Assembly (NCBI RefSeq): GCF_016632365.1
Contig: NZ_JAEPBH010000006.1
Coordinates: forward strand, 1-64,000
Length of the DNA: 64,000 nt
Direction of reading: 5' to 3'
Source of the DNA: Tenebrionibacter intestinalis
GTDB taxonomy: Bacteria; Pseudomonadota; Gammaproteobacteria; Enterobacterales; Enterobacteriaceae
In this document: positions 27,136 through 38,164 of the stretch, piece by piece
How positions within the stretch are numbered: the stretch's first letter is position 1
How the letters are laid out: the number at the start of each line of letters is the position of its first letter
The notes under the pieces: generated by a model
What the model was told of the DNA's origin: nothing
Database searches by the model: none
Seen by the model: the letters and a program-made list of their open reading frames with translations, nothing else
Position numbers and translations under genes: made by a program

Positions 27136-28989
27136 TTAGTCGTCCAGGAAGCTGCGCAGCACCTCAGAACGGCTCGGATGGCGCAACTTACGCAACGCTT
27201 TCGCCTCGATCTGGCGGATACGTTCGCGGGTGACGTCGAACTGCTTACCCACTTCTTCCAGCGTGTGGTCAGTATTCATGTCGATACCAAAACGCATACG
27301 CAGCACTTTCGCTTCACGCGCGGTCAGGCCTGCGAGCACATCGTGCGTGGCGGCGCGCAGGCTTTCAGTGGTTGCGGAATCCAGCGGCAGCTCAAGCGTG
27401 GTGTCTTCAATAAAATCGCCCAGATGCGAATCTTCATCATCCCCGATTGGGGTTTCCATAGAGATAGGCTCTTTGGCAATTTTCAGCACCTTGCGAATTT
27501 TATCTTCCGGCATCAGCATACGCTCGGCCAGCTCTTCCGGCGTCGGTTCGCGGCCCATTTCCTGCAACATCTGACGTGAGATACGGTTGAGTTTGTTGAT
27601 TGTCTCAATCATATGCACCGGAATACGGATGGTGCGCGCCTGATCCGCAATGGAGCGAGTAATTGCCTGACGAATCCACCAGGTGGCGTAAGTGGAGAAT
27701 TTGTAACCGCGACGATATTCAAACTTATCAACGGCTTTCATCAGGCCGATGTTGCCTTCCTGAATCAAATCGAGAAACTGTAATCCGCGATTAGTATATT
27801 TTTTGGCAATAGAAATCACCAGACGCAGGTTCGCTTCCACCATCTCTTTCTTGGCGCGGCGAGCTTTCGCTTCACCAATGGACATGCGGCGGTTGATATC
27901 TTTTACCTGTTCAATCGTCAGGCCGGTTTCTTCTTCAATTTGCTGCAATTTTTGCAGACTGCGATGTACGTCTTCCGCCACGTCGTGCAGCTTTTCAGAC
28001 CACGGTTTGTTCATCGCAATCGCTGCGTTAAACCAGGTTTCAGCCGTTTCATTGCCGGTAAACAGCGTAATGAAATTTTTCTTCGGCATTTTGCACTGCT
28101 CAACGCACAGCTTCATGATGATGCGTTCCTGAGTACGGACCCGGTCCATCATTGCACGCATGTTGCTGACAAGGTAGTCAAACTGTTTCGGCACCAGGCG
28201 GAACTGTTTGAAAACTTCGGACAGTTGTAAAATTTCAGCCTGCGCGGCAGTGTGACTGCGGCCTTTGCTTTTAATCGTGTCGCGCGTTGTTTCGTACTGG
28301 GTGCGCAGCTCGGCGAATTTTTCACGCGCCAGCTCAGGATCGATGCTGTTGTCATCATCGCTGCTGTCGTCATCGCCGTCTTCGTCGTCATCGCTGTCGT
28401 CATCGAGCTCTTCCTGGGAAAGCTCGGAACCTACGTGCGTGGCGGTCGGCGCCATGTCTTCTTCAGCGTTAGGATCGACAAAACCGGTAATCAGATCCGA
28501 CAGGCGCGCTTCGCCTGCCTCAACGCGATCGTACTGCTCAAGCAGATAGGTGATAGCTTCAGGGTACTCGGCAACCGAGCACTGAACCTGATTAATGCCG
28601 TCTTCGATACGCTTGGCAATGTCAATTTCGCCTTCGCGGGTAAGTAGCTCTACGGTGCCCATCTCGCGCATATACATACGAACCGGGTCAGTTGTGCGCC
28701 CGATTTCGGATTCTACGCTTGAAAGCACCTGTGCGGCGGCTTCGGCTGCATCTTCGTCCGCGGTGTTTTCAGCCAGCATCAGGTCGTCAGCATCCGGCGC
28801 TTCTTCCAACACCTGGATGCCCATGTCATTGATCATCTGGATGATGTCTTCGATCTGATCGGAGTCGACGATATCTTCCGGCAGATGGTCATTGACCTCA
28901 GCATAGGTCAGATAGCCCTGCTCCTTACCACGGGTGACAAGGAGTTTTAGCTGCGACTGCGGGTTTTGCTCCATAAGACGGTTCCACAC
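27136..28989 (-). CDS. rpoD: RNA polymerase sigma-70 (primary sigma factor)
   Basis: 617 residues (613 in E. coli). Directs RNA polymerase to housekeeping promoters. Region 1.1 at the N-terminus, an acidic stretch of the non-conserved region ([18 protein letters not shown]), region 2 with [20 protein letters not shown], region 3, and region 4 with the [22 protein letters not shown] near the C-terminus. Third gene of the rpsU-dnaG-rpoD macromolecular synthesis operon, 134 bp after dnaG. Confidence 0.98.
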   Translation of the reverse strand: MWNRLMEQNPQSQLKLLVTRGKEQGYLTYAEVNDHLPEDIVDSDQIEDIIQMINDMGIQVLEEAPDADDLMLAENTADEDAAEAAAQVLSSVESEIGRTTDPVRMYMREMGTVELLTREGEIDIAKRIEDGINQVQCSVAEYPEAITYLLEQYDRVEAGEARLSDLITGFVDPNAEEDMAPTATHVGSELSQEELDDDSDDDEDGDDDSSDDDNSIDPELAREKFAELRTQYETTRDTIKSKGRSHTAAQAEILQLSEVFKQFRLVPKQFDYLVSNMRAMMDRVRTQERIIMKLCVEQCKMPKKNFITLFTGNETAETWFNAAIAMNKPWSEKLHDVAEDVHRSLQKLQQIEEETGLTIEQVKDINRRMSIGEAKARRAKKEMVEANLRLVISIAKKYTNRGLQFLDLIQEGNIGLMKAVDKFEYRRGYKFSTYATWWIRQAITRSIADQARTIRIPVHMIETINKLNRISRQMLQEMGREPTPEELAERMLMPEDKIRKVLKIAKEPISMETPIGDDEDSHLGDFIEDTTLELPLDSATTESLRAATHDVLAGLTAREAKVLRMRFGIDMNTDHTLEEVGKQFDVTRERIRQIEAKALRKLRHPSRSEVLRSFLDD

Positions 28990-29123
28990 TGTATTTAGGG
29001 TTGGTGTCGGTCGGCGAAACCGCCAACAATAACGTATGCGGGCTGTTTTGTTTTCTTGCCGCTGCCCGGCTGTGCGGCCTTCGGATCTATTCCGAGGACA
29101 TAACGGCAGTTAAGCCGCTTAAA

Positions 29124-30869
29124 TTACTTTTTGGCGCGCGCCTGATTGATAATGCGCACTTCCTCACGCTCCGCAGGCGACAAACCTTCCGTACGCGAAC
29201 GGGCGATTAATTCGGTGAGCCTCAGCTCAAGCACGGAATCGAAAAGGTGATTCAGCGCATCGGTAAATGTTTTTTCTGCAATATCCTTATCCGCTATATC
29301 GTCCCAGGCGGCCAGTTTTTCAAGGGTGGCCGCTTCTTTTGTGCCGCGATAAAGCTCCAGCAACTGGCCGGTTGTCAAACCAGGCTGCGCGAGACAGGCG
29401 TTCACCAGCTCGTTGAATAATTTCAGACCCGGAATTTTACTACTGTCCAGCGCGCCAGGGAGCGGCGCCAGCGGCGCCAGTTCTGGGTTTTGCAGCAACA
29501 ACCCTATCAGTATACGCATGGTTGTGCGTTTTAGCTGTGGCGCTGCCCGGCGGCCGCTGTTTTCCGCAATTTTTGGCATAAGGCGATCGAGCGCCGCGTC
29601 GTCAAAAATCCCCAGCTTGTTGCCTAACTCCTGGCGCAGATAAATACGCAGCGTTTCTCCCGGCACCTGGTTGATTAACGGCAATGCCAGCGTAGCGAGG
29701 CGGGTGCGTCCGTCAGGCGAACTCAGATCCACCTGCGGCAGCAGGGAGTTAAACAAAAACGTCGAGAGCGGCTGCGCCGTTTCCATGCGTGCTTCAAAAG
29801 CGGCTTTGCCTTCTTTACGTACCAGCGTATCCGGATCTTCGCCATCCGGCAGGAACATAAAGCGTAGCTGACGCCCGTCAGACATGTACGCCAGCGCGGT
29901 TTCCAGCGCGCGCCATGCGGCGTCGCGCCCGGCGCGGTCGCCGTCGTAACAGCAAATTACTGTGTTCGTCACGCGAAACAGCAGCTGAATATGGTCTGCG
30001 GTGGTGGATGTGCCCAGCGATGCGACGGCGTAATTAATATCGTATTGCGCCAGCGCTACCACGTCCATGTAACCTTCGACCACTAACAGGCGCGACGGTT
30101 CCGCTGTTGCCTGTTGAGCTTCATAAAGGCCATATAGCTGGCGGCCTTTATGGAAAATATCCGTTTCCGGCGAGTTGAGGTATTTAGGGGTATCATTCCC
30201 AAGAACGCGCCCGCCAAATCCGATAACTCGCCCACGCTTGTCGCGAATCGGGAACATTATCCGATTGCGAAAGCGGTCATATGTATTGCCCTGGTCGTTG
30301 CTGACCAGCATACCGGCATCCAGCAGCAGCTTTCTGTTATCGCTGTTGCCGCCAAATTCATTGAGCGCGTTGCTCCAGCCCGCTGGCGCATAGCCAATAG
30401 CGAAGCGCGCAATGACGTCGGCGCTCAGGCCGCGCGTAACCAGATATTGCCGGGCCGCATCCGCCGCCGGGCTTGTCAGCGCGTTCTGATAGAACGTGTT
30501 TAGCCCGTCCATCAGTTGGTAAAGATTTTGCCGCTGGTGGCGCTCTATCTGGCTAAGCCCGGTTCCCGTTTCATAGGGAATGTCCAGATTGTGCATAGAC
30601 GCCAGTTCTTCGACGCTTTCAACAAAATCGAGCTTGTCGTATTTCATTAAAAAGTCGATGGCGTTACCGTTCTCGCCACAGCCGAAACAGTAAAAAAACT
30701 GCTTTTCACCATTTACGGTGAAAGAGGGGGTTTTTTCGTTATGAAAAGGACAGCACGCGTGGAAATTCTTGCCCTGCTTTTTAAGTTTTACGCGCGCGTC
30801 AATAAGATCGACAATGTCGGTACGCGCCAGCAGGTCATTGATAAAAACACGTGGTATTCGTCCAGCCAT
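29124..30869 (-). CDS. dnaG: DNA primase
   Basis: 581 residues, as in E. coli. Makes RNA primers at the replication fork with DnaB. CHC2 zinc finger CCPFHNEKTPSFTVNGEKQF with the FYCFGCG second half at the N-terminus; TOPRIM core with VVEGYMDVVALAQ and CYDGDRAGRDAA; C-terminal DnaB-binding domain. Preceded by the T1-like attenuator that follows rpsU. Confidence 0.98.
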   Translation of the reverse strand: MAGRIPRVFINDLLARTDIVDLIDARVKLKKQGKNFHACCPFHNEKTPSFTVNGEKQFFYCFGCGENGNAIDFLMKYDKLDFVESVEELASMHNLDIPYETGTGLSQIERHQRQNLYQLMDGLNTFYQNALTSPAADAARQYLVTRGLSADVIARFAIGYAPAGWSNALNEFGGNSDNRKLLLDAGMLVSNDQGNTYDRFRNRIMFPIRDKRGRVIGFGGRVLGNDTPKYLNSPETDIFHKGRQLYGLYEAQQATAEPSRLLVVEGYMDVVALAQYDINYAVASLGTSTTADHIQLLFRVTNTVICCYDGDRAGRDAAWRALETALAYMSDGRQLRFMFLPDGEDPDTLVRKEGKAAFEARMETAQPLSTFLFNSLLPQVDLSSPDGRTRLATLALPLINQVPGETLRIYLRQELGNKLGIFDDAALDRLMPKIAENSGRRAAPQLKRTTMRILIGLLLQNPELAPLAPLPGALDSSKIPGLKLFNELVNACLAQPGLTTGQLLELYRGTKEAATLEKLAAWDDIADKDIAEKTFTDALNHLFDSVLELRLTELIARSRTEGLSPAEREEVRIINQARAKK

Positions 30870-30900
30870 AGGCCCCGGTTTACCCGTTCATAAACGAGAA

Positions 30901-30930
30901 CAAGCCGCGCATTCCTTGCGGAAGCACGGC
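30901..30930 (-). terminator. Intra-operon terminator between rpsU and dnaG
   Basis: Minus strand GGCCGTGCTTCC-GCAA-GGAATGCGCGGC stem followed by TTGTTCTCGTTT. This is the place and form of the partial terminator T1 that keeps primase levels low relative to S21. Confidence 0.7.
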
Positions 30931-30983
30931 CTTTACAACAACAACTCCGTCTGAGGAGTGGGAGAGATGCCCCCCACCAGAGA

Positions 30984-31214
<231 letters not shown>

Positions 31215-31453
31215 TTAAATTCGGTTTGCCGCTGGCGTGAATGCCAGCCTGTTTCAAAATGGTGCGGAATTTTACTGCAACTATCGCCGCTTTGTAAAGC
31301 ACCGCCGGAACCTGGCCTCTGCTTTTTGCTTTGCCGGGCCCCGATAAAGACCCAATAGTATACACCAGCGCCGGCGAGGAAGTGAGCAAAGTTTTACTTC
31401 AGCGTTGTGCGGGAATACACTGCGCGGTATCAACAAAGACAGAAAGTAAAACC

Positions 31454-32467
31454 ATGCGTGTACTGGGTATAGAAACATCCTGCGATGAAACCGGCGTTGC
31501 TATCTACGATGACGAAAAAGGGCTGTTAGCCAATCAATTATACAGCCAGGTCAGGCTGCACGCCGACTATGGCGGCGTGGTGCCTGAGTTGGCCTCCCGC
31601 GACCACGTGCGTAAAACGGCGCCGCTGATTCAGGCGGCGCTGAAAGAGTCGGGGCTACAGCCTGCGGATATCGACGCCGTAGCGTATACCGCAGGCCCGG
31701 GCCTGGTAGGGGCGCTGCTGGTTGGCGCGACAATAGGGCGTTCACTGGCGTTTGCCTGGGGTGTGCCTGCGGTTGCCGTGCATCATATGGAAGGGCATCT
31801 GCTGGCGCCCATGCTTGAAGATAAGCCGCCGGCGTTCCCTTTTGTGGCGTTGTTGGTGTCAGGCGGTCATACCCAGCTAATTAGCGTCACAGGCATTGGC
31901 GAGTACAGGTTGCTGGGCGAATCTATTGATGACGCCGCAGGCGAGGCGTTTGACAAGACCGCCAAGCTGCTGGGGCTTGATTACCCGGGCGGGCCGATGC
32001 TCTCGAAAATGGCGGCTCAGGGCGCGGCCGGGCGTTTTGTGTTTCCGCGCCCGATGACCGACAGGCCTGGGCTGGATTTTAGCTTTTCCGGCCTGAAAAC
32101 GTTTGCGGCCAATACTATTCGCGACAGCGACGGCGATGCGCAAACGCGCGCTGATATCGCCCGCGCATTTGAGGATGCGGTGGTGGATACGCTGATGATT
32201 AAATGCAAGCGCGCGCTGGAGCAAACCGGCTTTACGCGCCTGGTTGTGGCAGGCGGCGTGAGCGCTAACCGTACGCTGCGCGCGAAGCTTGCGCAAATGA
32301 TGGCGAAGCGTCGCGGCGAAGCCTTTTACGCGCGTGAAGAATTTTGCACCGACAACGGCGCGATGATTGCCTATGCGGGCATGGTAAGACTGAAGGCGGG
32401 CAATATAGCTGATTTGAGCGTCAGCGTGCGTCCACGCTGGCCGCTGTCTGAACTTCCTGCGGTGTGA
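31454..32467 (+). CDS. tsaD: tRNA N6-threonylcarbamoyladenosine transferase TsaD
   Basis: 337 residues from [10 protein letters not shown], the canonical start and length. An open frame continues 123 nt upstream, but it runs into the divergent rpsU promoter region. With TsaB, TsaE and TsaC it makes t6A37 in tRNAs reading ANN codons. ASKHA fold with metal-binding VHHMEGH and a glycine-rich DYPGGPM segment. Essential in most bacteria. Confidence 0.97.
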   Translation: MRVLGIETSCDETGVAIYDDEKGLLANQLYSQVRLHADYGGVVPELASRDHVRKTAPLIQAALKESGLQPADIDAVAYTAGPGLVGALLVGATIGRSLAFAWGVPAVAVHHMEGHLLAPMLEDKPPAFPFVALLVSGGHTQLISVTGIGEYRLLGESIDDAAGEAFDKTAKLLGLDYPGGPMLSKMAAQGAAGRFVFPRPMTDRPGLDFSFSGLKTFAANTIRDSDGDAQTRADIARAFEDAVVDTLMIKCKRALEQTGFTRLVVAGGVSANRTLRAKLAQMMAKRRGEAFYAREEFCTDNGAMIAYAGMVRLKAGNIADLSVSVRPRWPLSELPAV

Positions 32468-32473
32468 TTTTGT

Positions 32474-32500
32474 GAGAAGCAAAGGGCTACTTTGCTTCTC
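32474..32500. terminator. Convergent hairpin between tsaD and plsY
   Basis: Perfect 10-bp stem GAGAAGCAAA / TTTGCTTCTC with a 7-nt loop that holds the plsY stop codon. Only short T runs follow, so termination in either direction is plausible but not certain. Confidence 0.5.
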
Positions 32501-33116
32501 CGTCATTATCCGGCGTCTTTTTGCGGCGCAGCTTCTTCCAGATTTTGGTTTCCTGCCCGCGCCACAGGCGCTGGATATTATCGTGGTGTCGCCAGAGAAT
32601 CAGGCATGAGAGCATTGCGACAGGAAAAGTGAACTGCGGTTTGAACCACCATACGTAAAACGGTGCGATAAGCGCGCTGACGATGGCGCCAAGCGAAGAG
32701 TAACCGCCCAGCAGTACCGTAAGCAGCCAGGTGCCAGCCATGACGCCGGTCAGGTCCCAGCCAATAGGCGCGATAGCGCCAAACGCGGTCGCAACGCCTT
32801 TCCCTCCGCGAAAGTTAAAGAAAATCGGCCAGATATGTCCCAGGCAGGCAGCAATAGCAATAAGCCCCAGCCAGAATGGCGTAACGCCCAGCGCCCACGC
32901 GGCCCAGACCGGCAGCATTCCTTTCAGAACGTCGAAAATCAGCACCGCGACGGCTGCGCCTTTACCACCGATGCGTAAAACATTGGTGGCGCCGGGGTTA
33001 TGTGAACCGCTGTCGCGCGGATCCGGCAGGCCGGCGAGACGGCACACCAGTATGGCGCTGGAAACAGAGCCGCAAAGGTACGCAAGGATAATCATCACAG
33101 GCGCGATTGCACTCAT
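32487..33116 (-). CDS. plsY: Acyl-phosphate glycerol-3-phosphate acyltransferase PlsY
   Basis: 209 residues (205 in E. coli). Multi-pass inner membrane protein that acylates sn-1 of glycerol-3-phosphate using acyl phosphate made by PlsX. Conserved segments: [19 protein letters not shown] and [13 protein letters not shown] for phosphate and acyl-phosphate binding. Several hydrophobic helices span the sequence. The basic C-terminal tail ([15 protein letters not shown]) lies in the hairpin-bearing 3' end. Confidence 0.95.
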   Translation of the reverse strand: MSAIAPVMIILAYLCGSVSSAILVCRLAGLPDPRDSGSHNPGATNVLRIGGKGAAVAVLIFDVLKGMLPVWAAWALGVTPFWLGLIAIAACLGHIWPIFFNFRGGKGVATAFGAIAPIGWDLTGVMAGTWLLTVLLGGYSSLGAIVSALIAPFYVWWFKPQFTFPVAMLSCLILWRHHDNIQRLWRGQETKIWKKLRRKKTPDNDGEAK

Positions 33117-33325
33117 AACGCTGTTCCGTTGTGAAAATGTCGTGTAGTTTTCTGCATCAATGGATAATACGCATATTTAGCGACAAGTGGTATCCCCAGG
33201 ACGCTTTACGGCGCAGGAGCTGAGGCGCTGTTTACCTGCATCAGGGCGCCGTAACGCCGCAGCCAGGCGCATTGCGCGGCATGCGGCAGGGCCGGAAGGA
33301 TACCCATCAATACGGGTAAATTGTG

Positions 33326-33700
33326 ATGGATATTGTATTTATAGAGCAGCTTTCGGTAATCACCACTATCGGTGTTTATGACTGGGAACAAACCATCGAA
33401 CAAAAACTGATGTTCGATATCGAAATAGGGTGGGATAACCGCAGGGCGGCTGTCAGCGATGAAGTCAGCGACTGCCTGAGCTATGCCGATGTCAGCGATG
33501 CCGTCGTCGCGCACGTTGAAGGCGGGCGCTTTGCGCTGGTAGAGCGCGTAGCGGAAGAAGTCGCTGAACTGCTGCTGCGCCGCTTTCGCGCGCCGTGGGT
33601 GCGCATAAAGGTCAGTAAGCCCGGCGCCGTGGCGCGTGCGGCAAATGTTGGCGTAATTATCGAGCGTGGCAATTTTCTGAAAGCAAAAAATAATGTCTGA
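33326..33700 (+). CDS. folB: Dihydroneopterin aldolase
   Basis: 124 residues from the ATG at 33326, giving the standard MDIVFIEQLSVITTIGVYDW beginning; a GTG lies directly before it. Converts 7,8-dihydroneopterin to 6-hydroxymethyl-dihydropterin and glycolaldehyde in folate synthesis. The C-terminal KVSKPGAVARAANVGVIIER contains the catalytic lysine. E. coli FolB is 122 residues. Divergent from plsY. Confidence 0.96.
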   Translation: MDIVFIEQLSVITTIGVYDWEQTIEQKLMFDIEIGWDNRRAAVSDEVSDCLSYADVSDAVVAHVEGGRFALVERVAEEVAELLLRRFRAPWVRIKVSKPGAVARAANVGVIIERGNFLKAKNNV

Positions 33701-33791
33701 AGAAGTAAACCAAACGTAGGTTGGCAGGTCATACTGCGTAACGTTTTGGCCGGATGGCCTTTTTTCATTTCAGGGTGTAGAGGATTTTTTA

Positions 33792-34610
33792 ATGGGTGAT
33801 GTGCATTCACTGGTGATAGCCGCCGTTCTTGGGATTGTTGAAGGGCTGACGGAATTTCTGCCCGTATCGAGCACCGGGCATATGATTATTGTGGGTCATC
33901 TGTTGGGATTTGAAGGCGATACGGCGAAAACCTTTGAGGTAGTTATTCAGTTAGGCTCGATACTGGCGGTCGTGGTGATGTTCTGGCGTCGCCTGTTTGG
34001 CCTCATCGGCATCCATTTTGGGCCGCAGCCTCACGAAGGCGAAGGAAAAGGGCGGCTGTCGCTTATCCATATTTTGTTAGGCATGATCCCGGCTGTGGTG
34101 TTGGGGCTGGTGTTTCACGATACGATCAAATCGCTGTTTAACCCGATTAACGTTATGTATGCGCTGGTGGTGGGCGGCCTGTTGCTGATTGCCGCCGAAT
34201 GCCTTAAGCCGAAGGCGCCGCGTGCCGTCGGTATTGACGATATGACTTACCGGCAGGCGTTTATCATTGGCTGTTTTCAGTGCCTGGCGCTGTGGCCTGG
34301 TTTCTCGCGCTCGGGCGCGACCATTTCTGGCGGTATGCTGATGGGCGTAAGCCGCTATGCGGCGTCGGAGTTCTCGTTTTTGCTGGCGGTGCCTATGATG
34401 ATGGGGGCGACGGCGCTGGATCTCTACAAGAGTATGGGTTTTTTGACAATGGCCGATATGCCGATGTTCGCGGTGGGTTTTATCACCGCTTTCATTGTGG
34501 CGCTGATCGCTATTAAAACGTTCCTGCAGCTAATTAAACGCATCTCCTTTATTCCGTTCGCCATCTATCGTTTCATCGTGGCGGCGGCGGTGTATGTCGT
34601 TTTTCTGTAA
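33792..34610 (+). CDS. uppP: Undecaprenyl-diphosphatase UppP (BacA)
   Basis: 272 residues (273 in E. coli). Inner-membrane phosphatase that recycles undecaprenyl diphosphate to the lipid carrier for peptidoglycan and O-antigen; it gives bacitracin tolerance. Motif [14 protein letters not shown] near 15-28 and the second [13 protein letters not shown] near 172-184 form the active site. 91 bp after folB with GTAGAGG before the start. Confidence 0.97.
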   Translation: MGDVHSLVIAAVLGIVEGLTEFLPVSSTGHMIIVGHLLGFEGDTAKTFEVVIQLGSILAVVVMFWRRLFGLIGIHFGPQPHEGEGKGRLSLIHILLGMIPAVVLGLVFHDTIKSLFNPINVMYALVVGGLLLIAAECLKPKAPRAVGIDDMTYRQAFIIGCFQCLALWPGFSRSGATISGGMLMGVSRYAASEFSFLLAVPMMMGATALDLYKSMGFLTMADMPMFAVGFITAFIVALIAIKTFLQLIKRISFIPFAIYRFIVAAAVYVVFL

Positions 34611-34625
34611 ACGTCAGGCCTGCCC

Positions 34626-35867
34626 TCAGCCCGCAGGCTGCGGGCAGGCCCGTGCTTTCCATTGCGCTACGGCATGAATACGCCGACGCGTCATTTCTTC
34701 ACGAATCTCTGCGCCTTTAAACCCTGCGCTCACCACCTCTTTTGTACAAACGCTCTGCGCTGCGCGCCACGCCTCACGCAGCAGTCTTCCCTGGGGATAA
34801 TCGCTGGCCTCAAAGCCGGTACGCCCGCGCGCGTCGGCCTCGCTGGTTAAGGCCATTTGCTCCACGCGTTGCGGTTTTCGCCATGCGTCGATGGCGTCAA
34901 AGAGTTTGACCAACGTTTTTGGTTGCAGGATGGGCAAGGTGTGAATCAGGTCATGATATTCCGCGACCAGCTTTGCCAGATCGCGGATATCGTTAGGCAC
35001 GCGCAGGCGCTGGCAAAGCTGTTCGACCTGTTTAACGCCCGCCGGGCCGTGGCCGTGGTGGCGCGGCCAAAAGCGCTTTGGCGTCAGCGCCTTGCCGAGG
35101 TCGTGCGTAAGCGCTGAGAAGCGTACATCCACCTGCGGGCTAAGCCGGGCCGCCATTGCCAGCGTCATCAGAGTATGTATCCCGGTGTCAATTTCAGGGT
35201 GCCATTTCTCGGGAGCAGGCACGCCGAACAGCGCATCCACTTCCGCAAACAGCACCGCCAGCGCGCTGCAGTCGCGCAGCACCTGGAAAAAAACCTGTGG
35301 ATTGCGTGAAGCCAGCGCGTTTTCTGTTTCTTTCCATACTCGCTCCGGCGTCAGGTGCGCGAGCTCGCCGCGCGCGGTCATGTCGCGCATCAGCGCCTGG
35401 GTTTCATCGGCAATGCGGAAGTTAAGATGAGCGTAGCGGGCAGCGAAGCGTGCCACGCGCAGCACGCGCAACGGATCCTCGCTAAAGGCGGGGGAAACGT
35501 GGCGCAGCAGACGCTTGTTAAGATCGGCGCGCCCGCCCCACGGATCGACGTAATTACCGTGACTGTCAAGAGCGATGGCGTTAATCGTCAGGTCCCGGCG
35601 CTGCAAATCCTGCTCCAGCGTGACGTCGGGATCTGCGTGGCACACAAAGCCGGTATAGCCGTGGCCGGATTTACGCTCGGTGCGCGCCAGCGCATATTCT
35701 TCACGGCTTTCGGGATGGAGAAACACGGGGAAATCCCGGCCCACCTGCTGGTAGCCTGCCTCGATCATCTCTTGCGGCGTGGCGCCTACCACAACCCAGT
35801 CTTTATCTTTAACCGGCAGCCCTAACAACCCGTCTCTGACTGCGCCGCCGACCAGATAAATCTTCAC
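34626..35867 (-). CDS. cca: Multifunctional CCA-adding tRNA nucleotidyltransferase
   Basis: 413 residues (412 in E. coli). Adds and repairs the 3' CCA of tRNA. N-terminal class II nucleotidyltransferase motif [10 protein letters not shown] with DKDW metal ligands, then [10 protein letters not shown], an ERVWKE segment, and a C-terminal HD phosphohydrolase domain with [11 protein letters not shown] that carries 2',3'-cyclic phosphodiesterase and phosphatase activity. Convergent with uppP with only 15 bp between the stops. Confidence 0.97.
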   Translation of the reverse strand: MKIYLVGGAVRDGLLGLPVKDKDWVVVGATPQEMIEAGYQQVGRDFPVFLHPESREEYALARTERKSGHGYTGFVCHADPDVTLEQDLQRRDLTINAIALDSHGNYVDPWGGRADLNKRLLRHVSPAFSEDPLRVLRVARFAARYAHLNFRIADETQALMRDMTARGELAHLTPERVWKETENALASRNPQVFFQVLRDCSALAVLFAEVDALFGVPAPEKWHPEIDTGIHTLMTLAMAARLSPQVDVRFSALTHDLGKALTPKRFWPRHHGHGPAGVKQVEQLCQRLRVPNDIRDLAKLVAEYHDLIHTLPILQPKTLVKLFDAIDAWRKPQRVEQMALTSEADARGRTGFEASDYPQGRLLREAWRAAQSVCTKEVVSAGFKGAEIREEMTRRRIHAVAQWKARACPQPAG

Positions 35868-35975
35868 CCTGCAATTCTCCTCAGGCTGTGTGCGATTAAA
35901 CAGAAAATATACGTAAGTGTAGGGAAAAAGGCTAAGGAAAGGCGCAGGCGACGCGCTGCCGCCTGGCTTATGCTA

Positions 35976-36590
35976 TTAATTCATCCAGCGATCGGAACGC
36001 TTACGGCTTGGCAGCATATAAGGCAACAGCAGGCCTAACAGCAGGCCAACGCCTGCCACGCCGCCGCCGTACATAAACCACTGCATAATGATATTGCGCT
36101 GTTTGTCATCAAGCTGAATGTTGGCGGCGTTGACCTTTTTCTGCGCCACGACCAGTTGGTTTTTCAACTGCTGATTTTCCTGCTTCAGCCCGTTGATTAC
36201 GCTGTCGCTTTCAGCCACTTTTTTCTGCATTTCAGCGGTACGCTGGTTCCAGGTATTATCAATATTGTTAAGCCGGTCGGTCAGCGTTTTCACCTGGTTT
36301 TCCAGATCCGGCACGCGGGTGCGCAGGCTGGGTTTGTTTTTCAGAGAGTCAAGCTGTATCCAGGCGATGCGGCCGTTGCCGTCCCGCACCTGGCCGTATT
36401 TGCCGTTGCTCTGAAGTAAAACGACCTCCTCACCGGCATTAACGGTGCCGACCAGACGATAATTGTCGCCCGGTCCGCTGCGTACCCAGGTGGTCAGCTC
36501 ATCAGAAACGTAACGTTTTTCTTCCGCGTGAGAGACGGCGCAAACGCTGAGGGAAAGTAAAGCAAGGCTAATCAGGCGTAATTTCTGCAT
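35976..36590 (-). CDS. ygiM: YgiM: SH3-domain membrane protein
   Basis: 204 residues (206 in E. coli). Signal peptide MQKLRLISLALLSLSVCAVS, then an SH3b domain (WVRSGPGDNYRLVGTVNAGE), a coiled coil at about 95-165 and a C-terminal membrane anchor GGGVAGVGLLLGLLLPYMLP ending in basic residues. Role unknown; an envelope or peptidoglycan-binding function is expected from SH3b. Divergent from ygiF across a 254-bp gap that has no other gene. Confidence 0.92.
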   Translation of the reverse strand: MQKLRLISLALLSLSVCAVSHAEEKRYVSDELTTWVRSGPGDNYRLVGTVNAGEEVVLLQSNGKYGQVRDGNGRIAWIQLDSLKNKPSLRTRVPDLENQVKTLTDRLNNIDNTWNQRTAEMQKKVAESDSVINGLKQENQQLKNQLVVAQKKVNAANIQLDDKQRNIIMQWFMYGGGVAGVGLLLGLLLPYMLPSRKRSDRWMN

Positions 36591-36844
36591 TAGGGTGTCG
36601 TTGTTGTCATCATTAAGCGTGGAACGTAATAGTGAAACCAGTCTGACGAGCTGACCTGTAAACCTGAATGAGAATTGTCCAGGTGTCGTCTTAACCCTGC
36701 TGGCTGCACTGCTTCAGGTTTTAAGCTCGTCAAATTGCGCAGGCCGTGGCAATTTGACGCAAAATACTATCTACTGACAAATATTCGTTTCGTAAGTTCG
36801 CGGTATTTTTAACAGTCCGCTCTATAACGGTAAATAAGTAAAAC

Positions 36845-38143
36845 ATGTCTCAGGAAATCGAACTTAAATTTCTCGTTCATCCCGACGTCACTGACGCGCT
36901 GCGCGCTGCGCTCAATGCGCTGCCCGGCGATCATACCACCCCACGCAAGCTCCTCAACATCTATTATGAAACGCCGGATATGCTGTTGCGCCGACATGAT
37001 ATGGGGTTGCGTATTCGCGGCGTCGATGGTTGCTACGAAATGACAATGAAAACGGCGGGTCGCACCGTTGGCGGGCTGCACCAGCGCCCGGAGTATAACG
37101 TGGCGTTAACTGAGCCCCGGCTGGCGCTTTCGCGATTTCCACAGGAAATGTGGCCGGAAGGGCTGGACGCGCAGACGCTTGAGCCGCAGTTGTCACCGCT
37201 GTTTCACACCGATTTTGAAAGAGAAAAGTGGGTGGTTGCTTACGGCAAAAGCCGTATTGAAATTGCACTTGATATGGGCGAAATTCGGGGAGGCGAGAGC
37301 CGTGAACCGCTGAGCGAGCTGGAGCTTGAGCTGCTTGACGGACGTGTGGAAGATATTCTGGCGCTGGCGCGCGAGCATTTGCTGCGCGACGGGCTGCGTC
37401 AGGGCGGTTTAAGTAAGGCGGCGCGCGGCTACAATCTGGCGCGCGGCAATGCGCCGGGCGAATGCAAAGCGCTGTCGGTGCTGGAACTGGCGCCAAAAGC
37501 TACGCTGGAACAGGGGTTAAGCGGCGCGCTGGCGCAGGCGCTGGCGCACTGGCAGTATCATGAAGAACTGTTGGCCCGCGGCGTGCCCGGCGCGCAAAAA
37601 CAGGTAGCGCACGCCGTTGCGCTGGCGCGTCATATACTGGCGCTTTTTGGTGTCGTCGTGCCGAGAAAAGCGAGCGCTCGCTTACGCGAACAACTGAGCC
37701 AGTTCTCTGACGCGTTGGACGCTGAAACAGATACGGACGCGCTGGCGTGGCGCGTTGTCTGCGGTAGCGCAAAGCTAACGCTTATCGACTGGCTGGTAAC
37801 CTGCGGCTGGCAACCGTTCCTCAGCGAGGCCGCGCGCAGCAAAATGCAGGGTTCGTTCAAGCGCTTTGCCGATACGCACCTCTCCCGTGTGGCGGCGGAG
37901 CTGAAAGCCGCTTTTCGCCAGCCGCTGGCCGGGCGCGATATTGATCAACTGCCGCGTCTTGAACGTGCGCTGCATTGTGCTTACGTGTTGGCCGGCTTTT
38001 ATCCGCATGATGCCAGGCAGCCGTGGATTGAGGGCTGGCAGGCGCTGGCGCGCGCTATTGATGGCAATCTGGTTTATCAGATTGAGCCTTTACGTAAGCA
38101 GGCGCTCAGCGTTGCGCCTTTCTGGCGCCACAGCGGGCAATAA
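36845..38143 (+). CDS. ygiF: Inorganic triphosphatase YgiF (CYTH + CHAD)
   Basis: 432 residues (433 in E. coli). N-terminal CYTH tunnel domain with the ExExK signature in SQEIELKF and further acidic and basic residues lining the site; C-terminal CHAD helical domain from about 215, rich in histidine and arginine, which binds polyphosphate. Hydrolyses inorganic triphosphate. Followed by glnE after 21 nt, the conserved pair. Confidence 0.96.
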   Translation: MSQEIELKFLVHPDVTDALRAALNALPGDHTTPRKLLNIYYETPDMLLRRHDMGLRIRGVDGCYEMTMKTAGRTVGGLHQRPEYNVALTEPRLALSRFPQEMWPEGLDAQTLEPQLSPLFHTDFEREKWVVAYGKSRIEIALDMGEIRGGESREPLSELELELLDGRVEDILALAREHLLRDGLRQGGLSKAARGYNLARGNAPGECKALSVLELAPKATLEQGLSGALAQALAHWQYHEELLARGVPGAQKQVAHAVALARHILALFGVVVPRKASARLREQLSQFSDALDAETDTDALAWRVVCGSAKLTLIDWLVTCGWQPFLSEAARSKMQGSFKRFADTHLSRVAAELKAAFRQPLAGRDIDQLPRLERALHCAYVLAGFYPHDARQPWIEGWQALARAIDGNLVYQIEPLRKQALSVAPFWRHSGQ

Positions 38144-38164
38144 TAAACTGACAAGGATGACGCT

